A stretch of 64,000 nucleotides of DNA from Thalassobaculum_A sp040219615 (lineage in GTDB: Bacteria > Pseudomonadota > Alphaproteobacteria > Thalassobaculales > Thalassobaculaceae): assembly GCF_040219615.1 (NCBI RefSeq), contig NZ_JAVJSE010000044.1, positions 110,536 to 174,535 on the forward strand. Direction: 5' to 3'. A model generated the notes under the pieces. That model was not told the origin of the DNA, did no database searches, and saw nothing but the letters and a program-made list of their open reading frames with translations. Both the position numbers and the translations under genes were made by a program. Shown piece by piece: positions 15,560 to 23,286 of the stretch (position 1 is its first letter; each line of letters opens with the position of its first letter).

Positions 15560-16281
15560 GGCGTCGCCGCTTCCAGATGCCCGGACAGCGGATCGGCCCG
15601 GGTGGCGGCGGCATCCTTCAGCAAGGCCCGGCCGTCCTCGTCCAGGCCGACGAAGGCGGCGCCGCCGACCGTCATGCCGGGCTCGGCGCGGGCCGACCAG
15701 GCGTCGTGCAGCGGCCGGAAGCCGTCCTCCTCCCAGCGTCGCAGCCACACCAGGAAGTGCCGGGACATCGACTCCAGCAGCCGCGCCGGCGGTATGACGC
15801 CGCTGCCTTCCTCGTAGAGCGCGGTCTCGCCGGGGCGCTCGCCCGGTTCCGTGGTCGTGTCGGCCGACAGCCGAAGATCCAGGCCGACCGCCAGCCAGTC
15901 CGGCACCGCCGCCGGGTCGGTGGCCGCCGCCGCCAGCCTGACCCGGCCGGCGGCGGCGCCGTTGACCAGCACCGTGGTCGGCCAGCGGTATTCGACCGCG
16001 ACTTCCGGCGGCGCCAGCGCGCCGATCGAATCGCCGACCGCGATCATCAGGGCATGGGTCATCTGAAGGGCCCGCTCCAGCGGCACCTCCGGCGCCAGGG
16101 TGACCGCGAACCGCAGCAGGTCGTCGCCGCCGGCGAACACGAACACGCCCGGGTCGCCGCCGGCCGCCGCCACCCGCACCGCCGTCGCCATCGGGTCGGT
16201 ATCCGCCGCCACTTCGCGGCCGGTCAGCAGCGGCGGGAACAGGGGCGGCCAGCCGGCCTCGTAGCCGTCGTCGATGGTCAA
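15556..16281 (-). CDS. biotin/lipoate-ligase-like protein (DUF4444-type)
   Basis: A 241-residue protein related to biotin/lipoate-protein ligases: YRWPTTVLVNGAAAGRVRLAAA is the ligase beta-sheet region and the C-terminal part (LVWLRRWEEDGFRPLHDAWSARA) matches the DUF4444-bearing family. The GRGNTG-like biotin-binding loop of BirA is not evident, so enzymatic activity is doubtful. The start is TTG overlapping the mrp stop (TTGA), with GGAGGAG five bases before; no ATG in frame fits. Co-translated with mrp. Confidence 0.7.
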   Translation of the reverse strand: MTIDDGYEAGWPPLFPPLLTGREVAADTDPMATAVRVAAAGGDPGVFVFAGGDDLLRFAVTLAPEVPLERALQMTHALMIAVGDSIGALAPPEVAVEYRWPTTVLVNGAAAGRVRLAAAATDPAAVPDWLAVGLDLRLSADTTTEPGERPGETALYEEGSGVIPPARLLESMSRHFLVWLRRWEEDGFRPLHDAWSARAEPGMTVGGAAFVGLDEDGRALLKDAAATRADPLSGHLEAATP

Positions 16282-17366
16282 GCGGTCTCCTCCGCTGCCA
16301 CAGCCTCGATGCGCCGGATCAGTGCCCGAGCGGCGTCGCGGAAGGCCCGCGCATGCACGCCGTCGGGCCGGGCCACCACGATCGGCGTACCGGCATCGCC
16401 GCTCTCGCGCACCACCACGTCCAGCGGGATCGCCCCCAGCAGCGGCACGCCGTGACGCTCCGCCTCGCGGGCCGCCCCGCCCTCGCCGAAGATGTGGTCG
16501 ACCCGTCCGCAGTCCGGGCACTGGTAGAAGCTCATGTTCTCGATGATGCCGACGATCGGCACCTGGGCGCGCTGCAGCATGGCGATCGCCTTGCGGGCGT
16601 CCAGCAGGGCCACGTCCTGCGGCGTGCACACCACCACCACGCCGTCGACCGGGGTCTGCTGGATCATGGTGATCGGCACGTCGCCGGTACCCGGCGGCAG
16701 GTCGATCACCAGGTAGTCGAGCCTGCCCCAGGCAACCTTGGTCAACATCTGGGTCAGCGCCGACTGCACCATCGGGCCGCGCCAGGCGATCGGCGTATCC
16801 TCGGCCGCCAGCAGCCCCATGGAGATCAGCTTGACCCGGTAGTTCTCGAGCGGCGCCACGGTGTCCTGGCCGATCGGCTTCGGGCGTCCGGTCACCCCCA
16901 GCATGCGCGGCTGCGACGGCCCGTAGACGTCGGCGTCCAGCAGGCCGACCGCCTTGCCCTCCAGCGCCAGGGCAACCGCCAGGTTGGCCGCGGTGGTCGA
17001 CTTGCCGACCCCGCCCTTGCCGCTCGCCACCGCCACCACGTGGCGGATCTCCGACAGCGGCGCCTCGGTCGCCTCGGGACCGGCGAAGTCCGGACGTCGG
17101 CCGGCGGTGCCGGCGGCGGCGTGCGCCGTCACGATGCCGGTGGCACTGGTCACCCCCGGCAGCGCCTGCACGACCTGCTCGGCCCGGCGGCGCAAGGGCT
17201 CCATCGCCGGCCCGCGATGGGCGTCGACCAGGAGGGTGAAGCCGACATTGCTGCCGCGCACCGTGACGCTCTCGATCATGCCGGCCGTCACCAGATCGAT
17301 TCCGCGCGACGGATCGACCACGGTGCGCAGGGCGTCCAGGACCGCCGCCTCGGAGATCTCAGACAT
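16278..17366 (-). CDS. mrp: Mrp/ApbC-type P-loop Fe-S cluster carrier
   Basis: A 362-residue ATP-dependent Fe-S scaffold/carrier. An N-terminal MIP18-like domain (residues 1-85) precedes a deviant Walker A GKGGVGKST (about 115-123) and the family CxxC (YQCPDCGRVD) that binds the bridging cluster. The start is the ATG giving MSEISEAAVLDALRTVVDP; it overlaps the DUF6494 stop by eight bases. Next to a formate dehydrogenase locus it most likely serves that enzyme's cluster assembly (inference). Confidence 0.92.
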   Translation of the reverse strand: MSEISEAAVLDALRTVVDPSRGIDLVTAGMIESVTVRGSNVGFTLLVDAHRGPAMEPLRRRAEQVVQALPGVTSATGIVTAHAAAGTAGRRPDFAGPEATEAPLSEIRHVVAVASGKGGVGKSTTAANLAVALALEGKAVGLLDADVYGPSQPRMLGVTGRPKPIGQDTVAPLENYRVKLISMGLLAAEDTPIAWRGPMVQSALTQMLTKVAWGRLDYLVIDLPPGTGDVPITMIQQTPVDGVVVVCTPQDVALLDARKAIAMLQRAQVPIVGIIENMSFYQCPDCGRVDHIFGEGGAAREAERHGVPLLGAIPLDVVVRESGDAGTPIVVARPDGVHARAFRDAARALIRRIEAVAAEETA

Positions 17367-17553
17367 CCGAGTCGGGCAGCACGATCTCCGCTTCGACGAC
17401 ATGCTGGAGATCGGTCCCGTCCAGCGTGATCACGGCCCGCGCGGTGCGGGTACCGGCCCCGGCGGCACGGGCGGCGCGCTCCAGTTCCTGGTGGCCGGTG
17501 ACGCCGACCTGCTTCAGGAACTTGCGCACCGACATCTCGAAGTCGTCGGCCAT
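17359..17553 (-). CDS. DUF6494 family small protein
   Basis: A 64-residue protein, MADDFEMSVRKFLKQVGVTGHQELE..., ending VVEAEIVLPDSDV. It matches DUF6494, a short family found upstream of Mrp genes. GGGAGGG is placed eight bases before the ATG. It is the first gene of a six-gene leftward operon whose members overlap or nearly abut, and it is divergent from tupB across a 187-bp gap. Function unknown. Confidence 0.75.
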   Translation of the reverse strand: MADDFEMSVRKFLKQVGVTGHQELERAARAAGAGTRTARAVITLDGTDLQHVVEAEIVLPDSDV

Positions 17554-17740
17554 GCTCGGCCCTCCCTGATCCTGTTTTCCGGCACTGTAGGGGCCGCGCC
17601 GGGTCGCCGCAATCGAGCTCGGCAGCGATCCTGCGTTATGCATTTCACTGTTTTGATATGTGTTTTCTTACGGCCTTCAGGCATTTCTGTACAGTGCGCA
17701 ACGTCAGCCTAGATTCCGCCCGAAAGGGAGGGTGTCCGGC

Positions 17741-18448
17741 GTGCAGGATTTCGGCGCCGCGTTCGGCGCGGCATTCCAACTCGTGATCTCCCTCGACCCA
17801 GATCTGATCGAGATCGTCGGGCTGTCGCTTCGCGTCAGCCTCGCCGCCGTCGTCGCGGCGGCGGCGGTCGGCTTGCCGCTCGGGGCGGCGCTGGCGGTGG
17901 CGCGTTTCCCCGGGCGCGGCGTCGCGCTGGTGGCGCTGAACTCGCTCATGGGGCTGCCGCCGGTGGTGGTCGGGCTGCTGGTCTACCTGACGCTGTCGCG
18001 GGCCGGGCCGCTCGGCCCGCTCGGCCTGCTCTACACCCCGACGGCCATGGTGATCGCCCAGATGATCCTGGTGATCCCGATCGTCGCCGCAGTCACCCGG
18101 CAGACCGTCGAGGACCTGAAGGACGAGTACGACGAGCAGCTGCGGGTGCTCGGGGTCGGCCCGGCCGGCATGGTCGCCACCCTGCTCTGGGACGCGCGCT
18201 ACAGCCTGCTGACCGCCCTGCTCGCCGGCTTCGGACGGGCAATCGCCGAGGTCGGCGCGGTCATCATCGTCGGCGGCAACATCGCCCATGTCACCCGGGT
18301 GATGACCACCGCGATCGCGCTGGAGACCTCGAAGGGCGACCTCGCCCTGGCGCTCGGCCTGGGGATCATCCTGCTGGCCCTGGCGATCGGCGTGAACGCG
18401 GCGGTGATGGGCATCAGACGGACGGCGGGCCATGCGGCTTTCGCCTGA
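17741..18448 (+). CDS. tupB: tungstate ABC transporter permease
   Basis: A 235-residue inner-membrane permease with five or six membrane segments and a cytoplasmic EAA-type loop (EYDEQLRVLGVGPAGM). The layout and AEVGAVIIVGGNIAHVTRVMTTAI match TupB/ModB-like permeases of the tungstate branch. The start is GTG with GGGAGG nine bases upstream; the open frame begins at 17660 but lacks a site there. First of three coupled genes tupB-tupC-tupA. Confidence 0.88.
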   Translation: MQDFGAAFGAAFQLVISLDPDLIEIVGLSLRVSLAAVVAAAAVGLPLGAALAVARFPGRGVALVALNSLMGLPPVVVGLLVYLTLSRAGPLGPLGLLYTPTAMVIAQMILVIPIVAAVTRQTVEDLKDEYDEQLRVLGVGPAGMVATLLWDARYSLLTALLAGFGRAIAEVGAVIIVGGNIAHVTRVMTTAIALETSKGDLALALGLGIILLALAIGVNAAVMGIRRTAGHAAFA

Positions 18449-19214
18449 GTTGCCCGCCGACCCGCCGGCGACCGGGGTCGACGCCGCCACCGGTGCCGGC
18501 GCCGTGCTGCCGCTGCGCGGCAGCGGGCTGACGATCCGGCGCGCCGGCCGCACCCTGCTCGACCGGGTCGACATCGCCGTCGAACCGGGCCCGCTGACCG
18601 TGATCATGGGGCCGAACGGTGCCGGCAAGAGCCTGCTGCTGCGGGTGCTGGCGACCCTGGTCCGGCCCGACGAGGGCATCGTGACCTGGGCCGGCACCCT
18701 GCCCGACCGTGCCCGTGCCCCGCGCCTCGGCTTCGTGTTCCAGAAGCCGGTGATGCTGCGCCGCTCGGCGATCGAGAACGTGCGCTACGCCCTGAAGGTC
18801 GCCGGGGTCCCGCGCGCCGAGCGCGATCGCCGCGCCGCCGAGGCGCTGGCCGCCGCCGGGCTGGAGCGGCTGGCGGCCTCGCCGGCCCGGGTGCTGTCGG
18901 GCGGCGAGCAGCAGCGCCTGGCGATCGCCCGCGCCCTGGCGGTCCGGCCGGAGGTGCTGCTGCTGGACGAGCCGACCGCCAACCTGGATCCCGGCGCCAC
19001 CCAGGCGATCGAGGCACAGGTCGCCGCCGCCCACCGGGCCGGCACCAAGGTGGTGTTCGTCACCCACGACATCGGCCAGGCCCGCCGGTTGGCCGACGAG
19101 GTGGTGTTCGTCCACCACGGCCGGATCGCCGAGCGCGCACCCGCCGGCCGTTTCTTCACGGAGCCGTCAAGCGAAGCGGCCATCGCATTCACCGAAGGGA
19201 GACTGTTGCCATGA
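18432..19214 (+). CDS. tupC: tungstate ABC transporter ATPase
   Basis: A 260-residue ABC ATPase. Walker A is GPNGAGKS, the signature LSGGEQQR, Walker B VLLLDEP and the switch His in VFVTHD. It overlaps tupB by 17 bases and tupA by four, so the three subunits are translated together. The first 25 residues are a low-complexity extension; an internal start is possible. Confidence 0.9.
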   Translation: MRLSPELPADPPATGVDAATGAGAVLPLRGSGLTIRRAGRTLLDRVDIAVEPGPLTVIMGPNGAGKSLLLRVLATLVRPDEGIVTWAGTLPDRARAPRLGFVFQKPVMLRRSAIENVRYALKVAGVPRAERDRRAAEALAAAGLERLAASPARVLSGGEQQRLAIARALAVRPEVLLLDEPTANLDPGATQAIEAQVAAAHRAGTKVVFVTHDIGQARRLADEVVFVHHGRIAERAPAGRFFTEPSSEAAIAFTEGRLLP

Positions 19215-20029
19215 AACGCCTGGGAGCTCTGCTCGCCGCCGCCGCGCTGCTGGCGTCGGTTACCGCCGCCGCCGCAGCCGACAAGTTCATCACCGTCCAG
19301 TCGACCACCTCGACGCAGAACTCCGGCTTGTTCGACGCCATCCTGCCGAAATTCAAGAGCGATACCGGGATCGACGTCCGGGTGGTCGCGGTCGGCACCG
19401 GGCAGGCCATCAAGAACGCGGCCAACGGCGACGGCGACGTGCTGTTCGTGCACGCCAAGCCGGCCGAGGAGAAGTTCGTCGCCGAGGGCGGCGGCGTCGA
19501 GCGGTTCGACGTCATGTACAACGACTTCGTGTTCGTCGGCCCGCCCTCCGACCCGGCCAAGATCGCCGGCGGCAAGGATGCCACCAAGGCCCTGACCGCG
19601 ATCGCCGGCGCCAAGGCCCCGTTCGCCTCGCGCGGCGACGACAGCGGCACCCACAAGAAGGAGAGGTCGCTGTGGAAGCAGGCCGGCGTCGACGTCGGCA
19701 AGGCGAGCGGCGACTGGTACCGCGAGACCGGCTCCGGCATGGGCGCCACCCTGAACGCCGCCGTCGGCATGGGCGCCTATACCATGTCCGACCGGGCGAC
19801 CTGGATCTCGTTCAAGAACAAGGGCGACTACAAGATCGTGGTCGAGGGCGATCCGATCCTGTTCAACCAGTACGGCGTGATCCTGGTGAGCCCGAAGAAG
19901 CACCCGCATGTGAAGGTCGCCGAGGGCCAGGCCTTCGTCGACTGGCTGCTGTCGGCCAAGGGCCAGCAGGCGATCGCCGACTACAAGATCGACGGCCAGC
20001 AGCTGTTCTACCCGAACGCCGGCAGGTAG
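19211..20029 (+). CDS. tupA: tungstate-binding periplasmic protein
   Basis: A 272-residue binding protein with a Sec signal peptide (about 1-22, ending TAAAA). The N-terminal ligand motif TTSTQNSGLFD and the SRGDDSGTHKKE loop are hallmarks of TupA-type binders, which prefer tungstate over molybdate. Its presence 10 kb from fdhA suggests the formate dehydrogenase uses tungsten, or either metal; this is inference, since specificity was not tested. Confidence 0.92.
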   Translation: MKRLGALLAAAALLASVTAAAAADKFITVQSTTSTQNSGLFDAILPKFKSDTGIDVRVVAVGTGQAIKNAANGDGDVLFVHAKPAEEKFVAEGGGVERFDVMYNDFVFVGPPSDPAKIAGGKDATKALTAIAGAKAPFASRGDDSGTHKKERSLWKQAGVDVGKASGDWYRETGSGMGATLNAAVGMGAYTMSDRATWISFKNKGDYKIVVEGDPILFNQYGVILVSPKKHPHVKVAEGQAFVDWLLSAKGQQAIADYKIDGQQLFYPNAGR

Positions 20030-20047
20030 CCGCCGCCGAGGCCCGGC

Positions 20048-20518
20048 TCAGCGCGACTTCAGCAGGTCCGGGTTCAGGCCCGGGGTGACCGCCTCGGTCA
20101 CCCCGCCGCCGCCGCAGCGGCCCTCGGACACGGTCGCCGCGGCGCGGTCGATCTGGATCGAATACACGCACATCGCCATGCGGCAGCGACGGCCGTCACC
20201 GGGCAGCCGATCATGCCGGGTCACCCGGATGGCGTCGAATCGGTCCCCGTCATGCGGCAGGCGGTCCGCCAGCACGCCACCGGGCATCTCGTAACGTCCC
20301 CAATCCCAGTGCCCGATCAGGTCGCGGCGCACGGTTTCGGCCGGCCAGGCATCGCTGGCATCGGCGACCGCGACGGCACACAGCTCGACGACGCGGGTCC
20401 GGTGCCCGGCGATCTCCGACGCGTTCCTCCACTGCAGAAGCATCCCCGCGACGATCGCCGTCCCGGCGATCGCGCCCAGGATCAGCCGCGCCGGACCAAT
20501 TCGGATTCCCGCGTCCAT
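20048..20518 (-). CDS. hypothetical protein with N-terminal membrane helix
   Basis: A 156-residue protein with one membrane helix near residues 10-27 (ARLILGAIAGTAIVAGMLL) and an outward domain holding three or more cysteines (ELCAVAV, RRCRMAMCVYSI, GRCGGGG). I do not recognise the family. It lies 32 bases from hemN on the same strand. A 10-bp hairpin (20081-20105) lies within its last codons and could also end tup transcription coming from the other side. Confidence 0.6.
   Translation of the reverse strand: MDAGIRIGPARLILGAIAGTAIVAGMLLQWRNASEIAGHRTRVVELCAVAVADASDAWPAETVRRDLIGHWDWGRYEMPGGVLADRLPHDGDRFDAIRVTRHDRLPGDGRRCRMAMCVYSIQIDRAAATVSEGRCGGGGVTEAVTPGLNPDLLKSR
20081..20105. terminator. hairpin between tupA and hypothetical gene
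   Basis: CGGGGTGACC (20081-20090) pairs perfectly with GGTCACCCCG (20096-20105) across a five-base loop, about 50 bases after the tupA stop and inside the 3' end of the opposite gene. No T-run follows. It is a reasonable bidirectional stop for convergent transcripts. Confidence 0.35.
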
Positions 20519-20550
20519 GCCAGGGTATATACCACGCTGGCGGCGCGGCC

Positions 20551-21894
20551 TCAGACCGCCCGGCTATGGCGCCCCGGTGCGGCGTCCAGGGCCGGGTCGA
20601 AGCAGGCGGCGACATTGCGCAGATAGCGCCGGCCGAGCCCGGTGCAGCGAAGCGTCCAGCCGTGCAGCACGACCAGGCCGTCGGCCTCCAGCGCCCGCAG
20701 CCGCCGGAACGCGTCGGACAGGTTATCGACCGGCGTCCCGACCGCGTCGGCGACCCGGGCGAGATCGGCGGCGCCGTCGCACAGTACCCGCTCGATCGCA
20801 GCCCGTACCAGCCGGTCGTCGCCGTCGACGGCGATACCGCGGGCCACCGGCAGTTCGCCGGCATCGACCCGCTGCGCCCAGCGCTTCAGATGCGCCTCGT
20901 TCTGGATGTAGCCCTGCGGCAGCGAGCCGATCGACGAGGCGCCGAAGCCGAGGATCGCGTCGGCCGGGTCGACCACATAGCCCTGGAAGTTCCGCCGCAG
21001 CCGGCCGGTGGCCGCCGCCACCGCCAGCGGGTCGTCCGGCCTGGCGAAGTGGTCGAACCCGATGGCGTCGTAGCCTTTGGCGTCCAGCACCCGGGCCGCC
21101 GCCTCGGCCTGCTCGAAGCGCTGCTCCGGTCCCGGCAGCGCGGCCTCGTCGATGGCCCGCTGGTTCGCCTTGAACCACGGCACATGGGCGTAGCCGAACA
21201 CCGCGACCCGGTCGACGCCGAGCAGGGCGACCGCCCGGGCCGAGGCCTCGACGTGCTGCACCGTCTGGTGCGGCAGGCCGTACATCAGGTCGGCATTGAT
21301 CGCCATGATCCCGGCCCGGCGCAGCCCGGTCACCGCGCGCGCCACCGTGCCGAAGGGCTGGATCCGGTTGATGGCGCGCTGGACCTGCGGGTCGAGGTCC
21401 TGCACGCCGAGGCTGACCCGGGTCACCCCGGCCTCGGCCAGGGCGTCGATGCGCGCCTCGTCGAGGCCCCGCGGATCGACCTCGACGGCGACCTCGGCGT
21501 CGGGCCGGAACGCGAAACGCTCGCGCAGGCGCGCGCTCAGCGCCAGGAAGCTGTGGGGATCGAGAATCGTCGGGGTGCCGCCGCCGAAGTGAAGGTTCAC
21601 GACCGGCCGGCCCTCGCCGATACGGTCGGCGACCAGGTCGATCTCCCGCATCAGCAGTTCGACATAGCGGTCGACCCGGTCGGTGTCGTTCGGGACCGAG
21701 GTGTGGCAGCCGCAGTACCAGCACAGGGTCCGGCAGAACGGCACATGCACGTAGAGCGACAGGGTCGACGCCGCCTCCAGGCCGGCCAACCACCCGCCGT
21801 AGGTCCCGGCGTCGACGGCGGGATCGAACCGGTTGGCCGGCGGGTAGCTGGTGTAGCGTGGCAGCGTCGCCAGGGCGTAGCGCTCAAGGTACAT
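20551..21894 (-). CDS. hemN: oxygen-independent coproporphyrinogen III oxidase
   Basis: A 447-residue radical-SAM enzyme making protoporphyrinogen IX without oxygen in heme synthesis. The cluster motif CRTLCWYCGC gives Cys54, Cys58 and Cys61, with the HemN-specific extra Cys63. FGGGTPT and the C-terminal HemN domain are present. The start is MYLERYALATL because GGAGG lies five bases before this ATG; a longer frame has no site. A palindromic FNR-type box lies 52 bases upstream, fitting low-oxygen control. Confidence 0.94.
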   Translation of the reverse strand: MYLERYALATLPRYTSYPPANRFDPAVDAGTYGGWLAGLEAASTLSLYVHVPFCRTLCWYCGCHTSVPNDTDRVDRYVELLMREIDLVADRIGEGRPVVNLHFGGGTPTILDPHSFLALSARLRERFAFRPDAEVAVEVDPRGLDEARIDALAEAGVTRVSLGVQDLDPQVQRAINRIQPFGTVARAVTGLRRAGIMAINADLMYGLPHQTVQHVEASARAVALLGVDRVAVFGYAHVPWFKANQRAIDEAALPGPEQRFEQAEAAARVLDAKGYDAIGFDHFARPDDPLAVAAATGRLRRNFQGYVVDPADAILGFGASSIGSLPQGYIQNEAHLKRWAQRVDAGELPVARGIAVDGDDRLVRAAIERVLCDGAADLARVADAVGTPVDNLSDAFRRLRALEADGLVVLHGWTLRCTGLGRRYLRNVAACFDPALDAAPGRHSRAV

Positions 21895-21945
21895 GCGATC
21901 CTCCATGGTCCGGCCAACCGATAGTCGAGGTTTCCGGCAGCGACC

Positions 21946-21959
21946 TTGACCTGGGTCAA
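21946..21959. promoter_or_regulatory. FNR/FixK-type box upstream of hemN
   Basis: TTGACCTGGGTCAA fits the TTGAY-N4-RTCAA consensus of FNR, Anr and FixK with full dyad symmetry. Its centre is 58 bases before the hemN ATG, so transcription from -41.5 spacing would begin about 17 bases before that ATG. It lies between hemN and a divergent dehydrogenase and could act on either. Confidence 0.7.
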
Positions 21960-22019
21960 GCTCAGACCGCTTGGACATCGGCGCAACTCGCCCTAATTTG
22001 AATCAAAACGGGCCACGGG

Positions 22020-22772
22020 ATGGAAACGATGACCGACGCAGCACGCACCGCCTTCGTTTCCGGCGCCGGTCGCAATATCGGGCGGGCGATCGTGCTGGCC
22101 CTGGCCCGCGACGGCTGCGACGTGGTGATCAACGGCCGGGCCGATCGCGCGGCCTGCGACGAGGTCTCGGCGGAAGTGCAGGCGCTCGGCCGGCGGGCGC
22201 TGGTGGTGATGGGCGACGTCGGGCGCTCCGAGGCGGTCGCCGGGATGGCGCGCGAGGCGCTGGCGGCGTTCGGCCGGGTGCAGATCGTCGTGAACAACGC
22301 CGCGATCCGTCCGGAGAAGCCGTTCCTGGAGATGTCCGACGACGACTGGCACCGGGTGATCGACACCGACCTGCACAGCGCGTTCTACACCGTCCGGGCG
22401 TTCGGGCCGGGCATGGTCGAGGCCGGCTGGGGCCGGGTCGTCAACCTGACCGGCATGAACGCCATGCACGGCTACAGCGGCCGTGCGCCGGTGTCGGTCG
22501 CCAAGCACGGGCTTTGGGGCCTGACCAAGTCGCTGGCCAAGGAGTTCGGGCCGAAGGGCGTGACCACCAACGCGATCTCGCCGGGGCCGATCGCCACCGA
22601 GCACGCCGACGCCTCGATGACCGCGCATATCCGGTCGCAGCTCGACCGCATCCCGGTCGGTCGGCTGGGCACGCCCGAGGACATCGCGTCCCTGACCGCG
22701 TTCCTGTGCTCGGACGCCGGCGGCTTCATCAACGGCCAGATGATTGCCTCGAACGGAGGTACGCAGACATGA
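22020..22772 (+). CDS. short-chain dehydrogenase family protein lacking catalytic Tyr
   Basis: A 250-residue Rossmann protein with the NAD(P) loop SGAGRNIG (14-21) and NNAA motif (92-95). The YxxxK active site reads V158-S-V-A-K162 and the preceding catalytic Ser position reads NLTGM, so Tyr and probably Ser are replaced. Normal redox catalysis is therefore doubtful. The C-terminal FINGQMIASNGGTQT is standard for the fold. The start may be this ATG or one three codons on, which has a better site. It overlaps the PAS gene by four bases. Confidence 0.8.
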   Translation: METMTDAARTAFVSGAGRNIGRAIVLALARDGCDVVINGRADRAACDEVSAEVQALGRRALVVMGDVGRSEAVAGMAREALAAFGRVQIVVNNAAIRPEKPFLEMSDDDWHRVIDTDLHSAFYTVRAFGPGMVEAGWGRVVNLTGMNAMHGYSGRAPVSVAKHGLWGLTKSLAKEFGPKGVTTNAISPGPIATEHADASMTAHIRSQLDRIPVGRLGTPEDIASLTAFLCSDAGGFINGQMIASNGGTQT

Positions 22773-23230
22773 GCTGCACGCCGCGTGCGCGGCCGACGAT
22801 CGACAGCCCCCGGCTGCAGGCCCTGTATGCCTACTGGAACGATCGTCGCGCCGGCCGCGACATGCCTGCCCGCTCCGACATCGACCCCATCGACATCCCG
22901 CGGCTGCTGCCGAACCTGCTGCTGATCGACGTCGAGCCCGGCACCGCGCGCATGAAGGTCCGGGTCGCCGGCACCACGGTGGTCGAGATGTATGGCAGCG
23001 ACTACACCGGCCGCTACCTCGACGAGATCGACTTCGGCGACCGCCGGGCCGCCGTGCTGTTCGACTACAATGCCTGCCTGGAGTCCCGGCAGCCTTATGC
23101 CGCCGAGCACAGCTTCTGGACCGACCGCGGCATCACCTACCGGATCGAGCGGCTGATCCTGCCGCTGTCGGACGACGGCGAGACCGTCAGCCAGCTGATC
23201 GCCGGGCTGGAGTTCGATACGGTCAAATAG
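22769..23230 (+). CDS. PAS-fold protein (PAS_5-like)
   Basis: A 153-residue single-domain protein, LQALYAYWNDRRAGRDMPARSDIDPIDIPRLLPNLLLIDVE..., matching the stand-alone PAS_5-type family abundant in alphaproteobacteria. It has no output domain. GGAGG lies nine bases before the ATG, which overlaps the dehydrogenase stop (ATGA), so the two proteins are translated together. Ligand and partner unknown. Confidence 0.8.
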   Translation: MSCTPRARPTIDSPRLQALYAYWNDRRAGRDMPARSDIDPIDIPRLLPNLLLIDVEPGTARMKVRVAGTTVVEMYGSDYTGRYLDEIDFGDRRAAVLFDYNACLESRQPYAAEHSFWTDRGITYRIERLILPLSDDGETVSQLIAGLEFDTVK

Positions 23231-23286
23231 CGGGCGACCGGCAGCCGCCCTTGCCTCGGGCGCGCCGCCATGGCATCCCCGGCGCC

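Noticed and set aside
17554..17740. ModE-like operator between DUF6494 and tupB
   Set aside because: A TGCGTTATGCA-like stretch is present, but there is no matching second half-site at the right distance.
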